Assembly (NCBI RefSeq): GCF_022829365.1
Contig: NZ_JAKSYJ010000216.1
Span: 110,441-174,440 of the forward strand
DNA from: Methylobacterium sp. J-077
Lineage (GTDB): Bacteria > Pseudomonadota > Alphaproteobacteria > Rhizobiales > Beijerinckiaceae
DNA length: 64,000 nucleotides
Reading direction: 5' to 3'
The position numbers and the translations under genes are program-made. Below, one piece after another: positions 40,447 through 50,321 of this stretch. Positions within the stretch are counted from its first letter, which is position 1. Every line of letters starts with the position of its first letter. The notes under the pieces were generated by a model. That model was given only the letters and a program-made list of their open reading frames with translations. It had not been told where the DNA came from and ran no database searches.

Positions 40447-41274
40447 ATGCGCATCCGCGTGGTCCACGAGACCATCTACACCTACGAGCAACCGGCCCGC
40501 GGGCTCGTGCAGGTCATGCGCCTGACGCCGCGGGACCATGACGGCCAATATGTCCGCACCTGGCGGATCGACACCTCCATCGACGGGCGGCTCACCGCCC
40601 GCGAGGATGGGTTCGGCAACATCGTCCACTGGTTCACGCCGGACGCGCCGGCGGATGCCCTGACCATCCGGGTCACCGGCGCGGTCGATACCGAGGACAC
40701 CCACGGGGTGGTCCGTGGCACCGTCGAACGCCTGCCGGACGAGTTCTACCTGCGGGACACGGATCTCTGCACGATCAGTTCGGAGCTGCAGATCTTCGCC
40801 GAGCGGGTCGCCACCGACGGCGACGGCACGCCGCTCGCCGTGCTGCACCGCCTGCGCGGCGCCGTCCCCGAAGCGGTGGTCTACGAGCCCGGGCCGGCCG
40901 CCAACGGCGTGCCCTCCGCGAAGGCGTTCGCCGCCGGCAAGGGCATCTGCCAGGATCTGACCCACGTCTTCATCGCCGCCGCTCGCCATCTCGGAATTCC
41001 GGCCCGCTACGTCGCCGGCTATCGCGCCCGCGACGACGGTGAGGCCGATGTCGAGGCGCCCCATGGCTGGGCCGAGGCCCTGGTGCCGGATCTCGGCTGG
41101 GTGGCGTTCGACCCGTGCTACGAGAACGCCCCGTCCGACGGCTCCATCCGCGTCGCTACGGGGCTGGACTACCTGGGCGCGGCGCCGATCCGCGGCAGCC
41201 GCACCGGCGGCGGGACCGAGACACTGGACGTCAAGCTCCGCGTCGAGCAAGGCAAGGACGCCGCTCAATCCTGA
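40447..41274 (+). CDS. Transglutaminase-like cysteine protease (Anbu cluster)
   Basis: 275 aa. An N-terminal beta domain (RIRVVHETIYTYEQPARGLVQVMRLTPRDH) of the bacterial transglutaminase N type precedes a papain-like core with the triad Cys168 (AGKGICQDLTHVF), His206 (APHGWAEAL) and Asp222 (VAFDPC). Third in the Anbu cluster; proposed to cleave or transfer amide bonds made by the ATP-grasp ligase. No signal peptide, so cytoplasmic. Confidence 0.92.
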   Translation: MRIRVVHETIYTYEQPARGLVQVMRLTPRDHDGQYVRTWRIDTSIDGRLTAREDGFGNIVHWFTPDAPADALTIRVTGAVDTEDTHGVVRGTVERLPDEFYLRDTDLCTISSELQIFAERVATDGDGTPLAVLHRLRGAVPEAVVYEPGPAANGVPSAKAFAAGKGICQDLTHVFIAAARHLGIPARYVAGYRARDDGEADVEAPHGWAEALVPDLGWVAFDPCYENAPSDGSIRVATGLDYLGAAPIRGSRTGGGTETLDVKLRVEQGKDAAQS

Positions 41275-41338
41275 TTCCCGAAGAGACGGGCCCCCGGCTG
41301 GACGATAGCCGGAGGCACCCCGTGAGAGCCCGAAAGCC

Positions 41339-42094
41339 ATGACCTACTGCGTCGGTGTCCTCGTCGAGGAGGGGCTCGTGATGGTCGCCGACACCCGCAC
41401 CAATGCGGGGCTCGACGACATCTCGACCTATCGCAAGCTCCACCACTTCAACGTGCCGGGCGAGCGGGTGATGATGCTGGCCTCGGCGGGCAACCTCTCG
41501 ATCACCCAGTCGGTCCTGAGCCTGCTGCAGGAAGGCGTGCCTGGCGACGAGGGCGAGCCGGCCCAGAAGCTGATCGAGGCGCCGACGATGTTCCAGGCGG
41601 CGCAGCTCATCGGCCGCGCCATCCGGCGGGTGCGGGAGATCGAGAAGGCTGGGTTCGAGGCGGCCAGCATCCGGTTCTCGATCTCGCTGCTGTTCGGCGG
41701 TCAGATCGCCGGCGAGGACATGCGGCTGTTCCTGATCTACTCGGCCGGCAACTTCATCGAGTGCAGCACCGACGCGCCGTTCCTCCAGATCGGCGAGCAT
41801 AAGTACGGCAAGCCGATCCTCGACCGCGCGGTGAAGTTCGAGAGTGATCTGTACGACGCCTTGAAGGTGAGCCTGGTTTCGATGGATTCGACCATGCGGT
41901 CGAATCTCGGCGTCGGCCTGCCGATCGACATCGCGGTCGCCCGCCGCGGCGCCCTCGACCTCGAAGTGAACCACCGGATCGAGGCCGGCGAGGGCTACTT
42001 TCATGATCTGCGCGAGCGCTGGTCGGCGGCGCTCCGGGCCGCCCACCGGGCGATCCCGCGGCCGCCCTACGGGCCGGCTGCGAAGCAGGGTTAG
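41339..42094 (+). CDS. anbu: Anbu, ancestral proteasome-like peptidase
   Basis: 251 aa N-terminal-nucleophile fold (COG3484). It begins MTYCVGVLVEEGLVMVADTRTNAG: after Met removal the Thr would be the N-terminal nucleophile, without a propeptide, as in other Anbu proteins. The strand pair and conserved RVMMLASAGNLSITQSVL match proteasome beta-type subunits. Known Anbu structures form open helical (lock-washer) rings. Last gene of the four-gene cluster. A methionine aminopeptidase able to expose the Thr is encoded about 4 kb upstream, though map is a housekeeping gene. Confidence 0.93.
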   Translation: MTYCVGVLVEEGLVMVADTRTNAGLDDISTYRKLHHFNVPGERVMMLASAGNLSITQSVLSLLQEGVPGDEGEPAQKLIEAPTMFQAAQLIGRAIRRVREIEKAGFEAASIRFSISLLFGGQIAGEDMRLFLIYSAGNFIECSTDAPFLQIGEHKYGKPILDRAVKFESDLYDALKVSLVSMDSTMRSNLGVGLPIDIAVARRGALDLEVNHRIEAGEGYFHDLRERWSAALRAAHRAIPRPPYGPAAKQG

Positions 42095-42246
42095 CCATTC
42101 CCCGGCGCAAAACGCGGGCGCGGCCGAGCCAGCCGAACCACGTGGCGTTGTGCGGACATCATGGATGCGGGGATCATTTTGCGGTGTCACCGACGTGACG
42201 CATGGCTCTGCCATGTGGCGGATCTTCCTCGCTGGATCGTGCCACC

Positions 42247-43602
42247 ATGCGTTCGCCCTGCTTTTCGGCTTTGTTCGTCTCGACCTGTCTCGGCCTCATG
42301 ACGGGCGCATCCGCCGAGACCCTTTATCCAGCCACCCTGGCGGGCCATGTCGTCCTGCCGGCCCTGAGCTTCGTTGCGCCGCCCGCCGATGTGCCGGCGG
42401 ACCTGAAAGTCACCGGCAAGTTCACCACCGGCCGCCGGGTCGATCAGCTTGGCACGGTCGAGATCCTGGATGACGGCCGGCCCACCGGGGTGAAGCTGCC
42501 CCTGGCGGGCGTCCCGCTCCAGGGTCATTCCGGAATCAAGCGGATGCCGGACGGCACATTCTGGGTGATCACCGATAACGGCTTCGGCGCGAAGGCGAAT
42601 TCGCCGGACGCCATGCTGTACCTCAACCATTATCGCATGGACTGGAAAGCCGGGACGGTGGACCGGCTCGACACCGTGTTCTTGCGCGATCCCGACAAGC
42701 GCGTGCCGTTCCGGATCGCCAACGAGGCGACCGCGACCCGGTACCTGACCGGGTCCGATTTCGACACCGAGAGTTTTCAGTTCGTCGGCGACAAGATCTG
42801 GATCGGCGACGAGTTCGGCCCCTTCCTGATTCGCGCCGACAAGACCGGACGAGTCGAGGCGGTGTTCGAGACCCAGCTCGACGGCCGGCTGCTGCGCTCG
42901 CCCGACCATCCCGCGGTGACCACGCCGGGCGCCCCCGGCGGCACGGTGGCGTTCGACATCCGCCGTTCGAAAGGCTTCGAGGGCATGGCTGCCTCGCCTG
43001 ACGGGAAACACCTCTATGCGCTTCTCGAAGGGCCGGTCTGGGACTCCGACAAGAAGGCGTTCGAGCAGGATGACGAGGGCCGTGCCTATCTGCGCATCCT
43101 CGAATTCGACATCGCCGGCGAACGCTGGACCGGGCGCTCCTGGAAATACGTGCTGGAGGCCAACGGCAACGCCATCGGCGATTTCAACCTGATCGACGCG
43201 ACCCACGGACTCATCATCGAGCGCGACGACAACGAGGGCACCGCCGACCGCGCATGCCCGACCGGAGAGAAGCGCCCCGACTGTTTCGCGACGCCGGCCA
43301 AGTTCAAGCGGGTGTTCAAGATCGAGATGAGCGATGCGAATGTCGGCGGCCCGGTGCGCAAGATCGGAGCGATCGACCTGCTGCACATCGCCGACCCGCA
43401 GCATCTCGCCCGCAAGCCGCTGACCGACGGCGCCCTCGCGTTTCCGTTCTTCACGATCGAGAACGTCGACCGGGTCGATGCCACGCACATCATCGTCGGC
43501 AACGACAACAACCTGCCGTTCTCGGCGAGCCGCGACCCAGCGAAGGCGGACGACAACGAGTTCGTGCTGCTCGAAGTCGGGGCCTTCCTGGCCGCTCAGT
43601 AG
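42247..43602 (+). CDS. Secreted phytase-like esterase-domain protein
   Basis: 451 aa. Signal peptide MRSPCFSALFVSTCLGLMTGASA, then a single beta-propeller-like Phytase-like domain (PF13449 style) with GHSGIKRMPDGTFWVITDNGFG, FQFVGDKIWIGDEFGPFLIR, GFEGMAASPDGKHLYALLEG and the C-terminal VGNDNNLPFS. Family members are periplasmic or secreted phosphomonoesterases or alkaline phosphatases; substrate unproven. ATG at 42247 preferred because it opens the signal peptide; an ATG at 42202 is an alternative. Confidence 0.88.
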   Translation: MRSPCFSALFVSTCLGLMTGASAETLYPATLAGHVVLPALSFVAPPADVPADLKVTGKFTTGRRVDQLGTVEILDDGRPTGVKLPLAGVPLQGHSGIKRMPDGTFWVITDNGFGAKANSPDAMLYLNHYRMDWKAGTVDRLDTVFLRDPDKRVPFRIANEATATRYLTGSDFDTESFQFVGDKIWIGDEFGPFLIRADKTGRVEAVFETQLDGRLLRSPDHPAVTTPGAPGGTVAFDIRRSKGFEGMAASPDGKHLYALLEGPVWDSDKKAFEQDDEGRAYLRILEFDIAGERWTGRSWKYVLEANGNAIGDFNLIDATHGLIIERDDNEGTADRACPTGEKRPDCFATPAKFKRVFKIEMSDANVGGPVRKIGAIDLLHIADPQHLARKPLTDGALAFPFFTIENVDRVDATHIIVGNDNNLPFSASRDPAKADDNEFVLLEVGAFLAAQ

Positions 43603-43609
43603 CCGCCGG

Positions 43610-44236
43610 TCACGCGGTCCAGGCGGCCAGGAAGGCACGGGCTGCGGCGGCTGGGTCGGCGGCGCGCATCAGCCCGCCCATCACGGCGACGCAAGCGGCC
43701 CCCGCGGCCCGGCAGTCCGGAATGCGCTCGACCGTGACGCCGCCGAGCGCCACCACCGGCAGGCCGGCGCGACGGGCCGCGGCGATGCCCGCGGGGCCGA
43801 GGGCCGGGCCATAGCCGGGCTTGCTGGCGGTGGGATAGATCGGGCTCAGCGTGACGTAGTCGGCGCCGGCCGTGGCAGCGATCTGTGCCTCGGCGGGTGT
43901 GTGGGCCGAGACGCCGATCAGCGCGCCGCGTCCCAGAACCTCGCGCGCCGCCGCGATCGCCTCCGGCCCGCTCCCGCCGCCGAGATGCACGCCGTCGGCG
44001 CCGAGCGCCCGGGCCAACGCGACATCGCCGCCGACCGTGAGGAACGCGCCGGCCGCGCGGGTTCGGGCAGCGATCTCGGTGCCGAGCCGCAGCCGCACTT
44101 CCGGCTCCAAGTCGCGGTCGCGGAACCAGACCCAGCGAGCGCCGCCGCCGAGAACCGCCTGAACGGTGTCGGCCAGGAGTCGGGACTGCCCGTGCCGGTC
44201 CGTCACAGCCAGCAGGCGCGACGGCAGCGGCCTCAC
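43610..44236 (-). CDS. thiE: Thiamine phosphate synthase
   Basis: 208 aa TIM-barrel enzyme joining the HMP pyrophosphate and thiazole phosphate moieties to thiamine phosphate. Landmarks: WVWFRDRDLEPEVRL (substrate region), GADGVHLGGGSGPEAI, GVSAHTPAEAQIAATAGADYVTLSPIYPTASKPGYGPALG and VALGGVTVERIPDCRAAGAACVAVMGGLM. The GTG start overlaps the thiG stop (GTGA). It is the last gene of the TPP-riboswitch operon. Length is typical. Confidence 0.93.
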   Translation of the reverse strand: MRPLPSRLLAVTDRHGQSRLLADTVQAVLGGGARWVWFRDRDLEPEVRLRLGTEIAARTRAAGAFLTVGGDVALARALGADGVHLGGGSGPEAIAAAREVLGRGALIGVSAHTPAEAQIAATAGADYVTLSPIYPTASKPGYGPALGPAGIAAARRAGLPVVALGGVTVERIPDCRAAGAACVAVMGGLMRAADPAAAARAFLAAWTA

Positions 44237-45036
44237 GAGCCGACGAGACCGAGCTGCGGGCTCGACGGATCCGCCCGGCCGCGGCGGGGAATGCGGCCGG
44301 CTACATAGGCGTCGCGGCCCGCCTCGACGGCGCGGCCCATGGCGCGCGCCATCCGCACCGGGTCGTCGGCCTTGGCGATGGCGGTGTTGATCAGGCAGGC
44401 GGCTGCGCCCAGCTCCATGGCGATGACCGCGTCGGAGGCCGTGCCGATGCCGGCATCGACGATCACCGGCACCCTGGCCCGACGGCAGATCAGCTCGATA
44501 TTGGCGGGGTTGGCGACGCCCATGCCCGAGCCGATCAGCGAGCCCATCGGCATGATCGCGGCGCAGCCGAGATCCTCCAGGCGCTGGCACACCACCGGAT
44601 CGTCGTTGCAATAGGGTAGGACCACGAAACCTTCATCCACGAGGTGGCGGCAGGCCTCGATCAGCTCGGCCACATCCGGGTAGAGGGTCTCGCGATCACC
44701 GATCACCTCGACCTTGATCCAGGTGGTATCCAGCGCCTCGCGGGCGAGTTCGGCGGTCATGATCGCGTCGCGGGCGGTCTCGCAGCCGGCGGTGTTGGGC
44801 AGGAAGCGCTTGCCCTTGAGGATCCGCACGGTGTCGGAGCCGTGGCCCTGGAGCGACACCCGGCGGATCGAGGCCGTGACCACCTCCGCCCCGGAGACCG
44901 CGACGGCGTCGCGCATGATCGCCTGGGTCGGGTAGCCGGCGGTGCCGATGAAGAGCCGCGATGACAGCTCCACCCCGGCGACGGTGAAGCGATCCGCCTC
45001 GGCCTCGGGGCGCAGCGGCGTGACGATCTGGTCCAT
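44233..45036 (-). CDS. thiG: Thiazole synthase
   Basis: 267 aa. It builds the thiazole ring from 1-deoxy-xylulose-5-phosphate, dehydroglycine and the thiocarboxylate of ThiS. Barrel motifs: LSSRLFIGTAGYPTQAIMRDAVAVSGAEVVTASIRR, LPNTAGCETARDAI, WIKVEVIGD (the Schiff-base Lys), VLPYCNDDPVVCQRLEDLGCAAIMPMGSLIGSGMGV and PVIVDAGIGTASDAVIAMELG. ATG at 45036 has GGAGG six bases upstream; a TTG two codons earlier is not favoured. Coupled on both sides within the thi operon. Confidence 0.96.
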   Translation of the reverse strand: MDQIVTPLRPEAEADRFTVAGVELSSRLFIGTAGYPTQAIMRDAVAVSGAEVVTASIRRVSLQGHGSDTVRILKGKRFLPNTAGCETARDAIMTAELAREALDTTWIKVEVIGDRETLYPDVAELIEACRHLVDEGFVVLPYCNDDPVVCQRLEDLGCAAIMPMGSLIGSGMGVANPANIELICRRARVPVIVDAGIGTASDAVIAMELGAAACLINTAIAKADDPVRMARAMGRAVEAGRDAYVAGRIPRRGRADPSSPQLGLVGS

Positions 45037-45038
45037 GG

Positions 45039-45251
45039 TCAACCTCCCTGCATGGCGCGGACGATCTCGACGCGGTCGCCCTCGGCGACCGGCGTCGCAT
45101 CCCAGTCGTTACGGCGCAGCACGCGGCCGTTCAGCGCGATGGCGACGCCCTGCGGGCTCTCGATGCCCGTCTCCTCGGCCTCGACCAAGAACAGGGCCGC
45201 GATGGTTTCGACCGCGTGCTCGCGCGGCTCGCCGTTCACCAGGAGCTTCAT
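45039..45251 (-). CDS. thiS: Sulfur carrier protein ThiS
   Basis: 70 aa ubiquitin-fold carrier. It starts MKLLVNGEPREHAVETIAALF and ends RAMQGG; the C-terminal Gly-Gly is adenylated and thiocarboxylated to donate sulfur for the thiazole. The ATG overlaps the thiO stop (ATGA). It sits between thiO and thiG, as in many proteobacteria. Confidence 0.95.
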   Translation of the reverse strand: MKLLVNGEPREHAVETIAALFLVEAEETGIESPQGVAIALNGRVLRRNDWDATPVAEGDRVEIVRAMQGG

Positions 45252-46471
45252 GCCGAGGCCCTCCGGGGTTCGGGTCGGTCGAAGCGCGCCCGGGTGAACG
45301 GCTTGGCGATCTCGGGCAGCGCACCGTGCATCACTAGCGCGGCGACCGCGTCGGCGGTGACGGGGGCGAGCAGGTAGCCGTTGCGGTGATGGCCGGTGGC
45401 GACGACGAGGTTCGGCGCGATCGTGTCGATGATCGGTGCGTCGTCGTCCGAAGTGGGTCGGTAGCCGCTCCACACGGCCTCGACTTCCATCTCCTCGATG
45501 CCCGGCAGCACCCGGCGGGCGCCCTCCAGCAGCGCGTAGAGGCCGCCGGCGGTGACGCCCGGACGGAAGCCGCAATCCTCCACGGTGGCGCCGACGATCA
45601 GCTGGCCGTCGCTCTTCGGCGCCATGTGAACCTGCTCGGTCCAGATCATCCGGCTTAGCGTGCCGGTGCGGGCATTGGTGCGCAGGGCCAGCGACTGACC
45701 CTTGAGCGGGCGCACGGGCAGGGCGAGCGCCTCGGGCAGCAGGCCCCCCTCCCCGCTCCAGGCTCCCGAGGCCAGCACGACGGTGCCGGCCGCGACGGCG
45801 TGATCTCCAGCCCGGAGGCCGGTGACCGTCTCCCCCGACCAGTCGAGCCCAGTGACGGCCGTGTGCTCCACCAGGGTCACGCCGGCGCGCCGGCAAGCCT
45901 CGGCCAGCGCTGCCATCACGAGGCGCGGATCGACTTGATGATCCAGCGGGCAAAGGATTCCGGCGGTGACGGAGGGGCGCAGGCCCGGCTCCAGGCGGCG
46001 CACCTCGGTGCCCGGCAGCCACGCGGCGTCGAGGCCGGAGCGGCGCTGCAGGTCGTAGCGGAAACGCAGGCGCTCGACCTCGTCCCGGCCGATGGCGACC
46101 ACCACGGTCCCGTCCGGCCGATAATCGATCGGCAGGCCGGTCTCGGCCTCGAGCGCGGCGCGAAAGCCCGGCCAGAGCCGGAGGGATTCGAGGGCGAGCG
46201 GCAGGAGCGGGTCCGAGCCGGGCTCGTGCTCGGCGGCCGGGGCGAGCATGCCGGTGGCGGCCAGGCTCGCTCCCGCGCCGATCGTGTCGCGCTCGACGAC
46301 GACGACCGAGCGGCCGGCGCGGGCCAGCCGCCACGCGATCGACAGGCCGATCAGCCCGCCGCCGACGATGGCGATATCGGTGCGCGCGGGTAGCGACGCC
46401 GACACGGCGAGACCGGCCGGTAGCCGGCGGCGTCGGATCGGGGAAACGGGGCGGTCAAAGGCCAAGATCAT
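45248..46471 (-). CDS. thiO: Glycine oxidase ThiO
   Basis: 407 aa FAD enzyme (DAO fold) that oxidises glycine to the dehydroglycine needed by ThiG. Rossmann motif IAIVGGGLIGLSIAWRLARAGR; ATGMLAPAAEHEP, CPLDHQVDPRLVMAALAEACRRAG, VLASGAWSG and GHHRNGYLLAPVTADAVAALV are typical. About 30 residues precede the Rossmann motif; the ATG at 46471 has GGAG directly next to it, so an internal GTG start cannot be excluded. First gene behind the TPP riboswitch. Confidence 0.93.
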   Translation of the reverse strand: MILAFDRPVSPIRRRRLPAGLAVSASLPARTDIAIVGGGLIGLSIAWRLARAGRSVVVVERDTIGAGASLAATGMLAPAAEHEPGSDPLLPLALESLRLWPGFRAALEAETGLPIDYRPDGTVVVAIGRDEVERLRFRYDLQRRSGLDAAWLPGTEVRRLEPGLRPSVTAGILCPLDHQVDPRLVMAALAEACRRAGVTLVEHTAVTGLDWSGETVTGLRAGDHAVAAGTVVLASGAWSGEGGLLPEALALPVRPLKGQSLALRTNARTGTLSRMIWTEQVHMAPKSDGQLIVGATVEDCGFRPGVTAGGLYALLEGARRVLPGIEEMEVEAVWSGYRPTSDDDAPIIDTIAPNLVVATGHHRNGYLLAPVTADAVAALVMHGALPEIAKPFTRARFDRPEPRRASA

Positions 46472-46550
46472 CTCCGCGGGATTCCGTCGCGAAGATCGGG
46501 CCGTCTGCTTCTGTGCGAAGCGTGAGCCTGCCTTTTGGGCGGCCGCGGTC

Positions 46551-46658
46551 CAATCCCTACGCCGGTATGAGCCGGATCAGGTTCGAAGGATTTCCGCGCC
46601 GCAGGTCCGGAAGGACGTGCCAGCGGTTTCTCAGCCCCTTGCCGGGGATCTCCCTGGA
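46551..46658 (-). promoter_or_regulatory. TPP riboswitch (THI element)
   Basis: Read on the minus strand: a 5' part with GATCCCCGGCAAGGGGCTGAGA and, after a variable stem, the highly conserved 3' part CCTTCGAACCTGATCCGG, CTCATACCGGCGTAGGGA. These are the pyrimidine- and pyrophosphate-sensor segments of the TPP aptamer. It ends about 80 bases before the thiO ATG and should lower expression of thiOSGE when thiamine pyrophosphate is high. Confidence 0.95.
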
Positions 46659-46782
46659 ACAGCCACAGATCTGGTCCCGCGGGCGGCGCCGGTCAACCCC
46701 AGGTCCGGTCGCTCCGATCTGGAGGGTGAACAAACGGCCGGTCGCAGTCACTGCCTGGACAAGACGGTGAGAGATGCGCGCG

Positions 46783-48042
46783 TCAGCTCGGCTTTCGCGG
46801 CCGCAGGAATTTCGGACGGAACACTGCCATCGGCTCTCGGAACCCGTCGAGGACGTGCTCGCCCAGCGGGATCGGATCGCCCCAGAGGAAATCGACGAAC
46901 GGCTTCGACATCAGCAGCGGCTCGCCGAGCTGCCGGTTCAGCCGTGAGAGGCGGCTGGCGAGGTTCACGTCACGGCCAATAACCGTGAAATCGAGCCGGG
47001 AGCCCGAGCCGACATTGCCGTAGGCGGCTTCGCCGTGGTGGAGCGCGATCCCGGCCGCCACCGGCACCGCGAACTGATGCAGGGCGTTGGCCTCGTCGAG
47101 GGCCGCCAGCGCGTGCTGCGCCGCCGTGAGCGCCCCCTTGGCGGCACCGCCGAGATCGTCGCCGGACTCGCGAAAGATCGCCAGCAATCCATCGCCCAGA
47201 TATTTCAGGACCTCGCCGCCCTCGCGCTCGATCGGCGGCACCAAGCAGTCGAAGAACACGTTGAGCAGGCCGACCGCCTCCTCCGGCGTCATGTCGGCGG
47301 AGGTGCGGGTGTAATCGCGCATGTCGGCGAACAGGATCGCCGAGCGGATCCGCGTCACCTGCCCCCGGCGGATGTCGCCCGCCAGGATCGCCCGGTGCGG
47401 CTCGTCGCCGACATAGAGGCGCAGCACGTGGTCGAGCTGCTTGTTGAGAACGCGCATCTCCATCACGGCGGCCAAAGCCGGCATGACGAAGCGCAGGATC
47501 GCGATGTCCTCGTCGCGGAATCCCTCCGGCGCCCATGTGGCGAAGGTGATCCCGTTCTTGGTGCCGTTAGTGAAGAACAGCGGCGCCACGACATAGTGGG
47601 TGTAGCCGCCGGCCTTCAGGTCCGGGATGATCGCGTAGGCGTCGTCCGGCGTCTCGGCAATGTCCAGGATCAGCCATTCGCCGGTCTCGTGGACCGTGTG
47701 GAACGGGCTGCTGAGATAAGCCTCCTGCGAGCGGCTCCCGTGCGGGAACAGGCGCACGCTGGTGCCGCCGTCCCGGGTCCAGACCCGGCCGACCCCGGCA
47801 TATTCCGAATGCAGGGTGTCGATCGCCGTGGAGGCCCGATCGACCGGCACGCCGACCGAAATCAGCCGCTCGGCGAGGCCCGAGAGCATGTCCTCGGCCT
47901 TCTCCAGCCGGGCGCCCTCGCCCAGCAGCCAGTCCCGCAGGCCCACCGAGGGCTGAAGCGCGCCGAAGGGCACGTCGTCGGCTTCGGAGCCATCCGCGAA
48001 GGCCGTCGGCAATCCGGGCGTTGGCGGGCGGCGTTCGAGCAT
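46783..48042 (-). CDS. Class III adenylate/guanylate cyclase
   Basis: 419 aa. Residues about 40-210 form a GAF-like sensor region (VPVDRASTAIDTLHSEYAGVGRVW..., then EWLILDIAETPDDAYAIIPDLKAGGYTHYVVAPLFF). The C-terminal cyclase homology domain has both metal-binding Asp (AILFADMRDYTRTS; LKYLGDGLLAIF) and the end-of-domain VIGRDVNLASRLSRLNRQLG. Soluble and probably dimeric. Makes cAMP or cGMP; base choice cannot be read off here. Convergent with no coupled partner; lies beyond the thi leader. Confidence 0.9.
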   Translation of the reverse strand: MLERRPPTPGLPTAFADGSEADDVPFGALQPSVGLRDWLLGEGARLEKAEDMLSGLAERLISVGVPVDRASTAIDTLHSEYAGVGRVWTRDGGTSVRLFPHGSRSQEAYLSSPFHTVHETGEWLILDIAETPDDAYAIIPDLKAGGYTHYVVAPLFFTNGTKNGITFATWAPEGFRDEDIAILRFVMPALAAVMEMRVLNKQLDHVLRLYVGDEPHRAILAGDIRRGQVTRIRSAILFADMRDYTRTSADMTPEEAVGLLNVFFDCLVPPIEREGGEVLKYLGDGLLAIFRESGDDLGGAAKGALTAAQHALAALDEANALHQFAVPVAAGIALHHGEAAYGNVGSGSRLDFTVIGRDVNLASRLSRLNRQLGEPLLMSKPFVDFLWGDPIPLGEHVLDGFREPMAVFRPKFLRPRKPS

Positions 48043-48119
48043 GGCGCCAAAATGGGGGCCGCGCAGCCCGGTGGCAACGCGGTCGAAGGAGAGGCGCCGC
48101 GAATTCCGCGACGGGGGGC

Positions 48120-50120
<2,001 letters not shown>

Positions 50121-50321
50121 GATCAGCCTATTGTTTCGGATGCGGCGCGCTGCGGAGGCCTAGAAGAAGGCCGCTCCACGCCGTCGGCGCCGCGATACTT
50201 GCGAGTGGCTCCGGATTGCTCCGGACGCCTTGGGTCGTCGGGTTCCGTATGCAAGCCCGAGGCTTGACCGATTGTTAACTATGGCGCGGTTCTGCCCGGC
50301 GCCACCGCCATCGCAAAGCCG

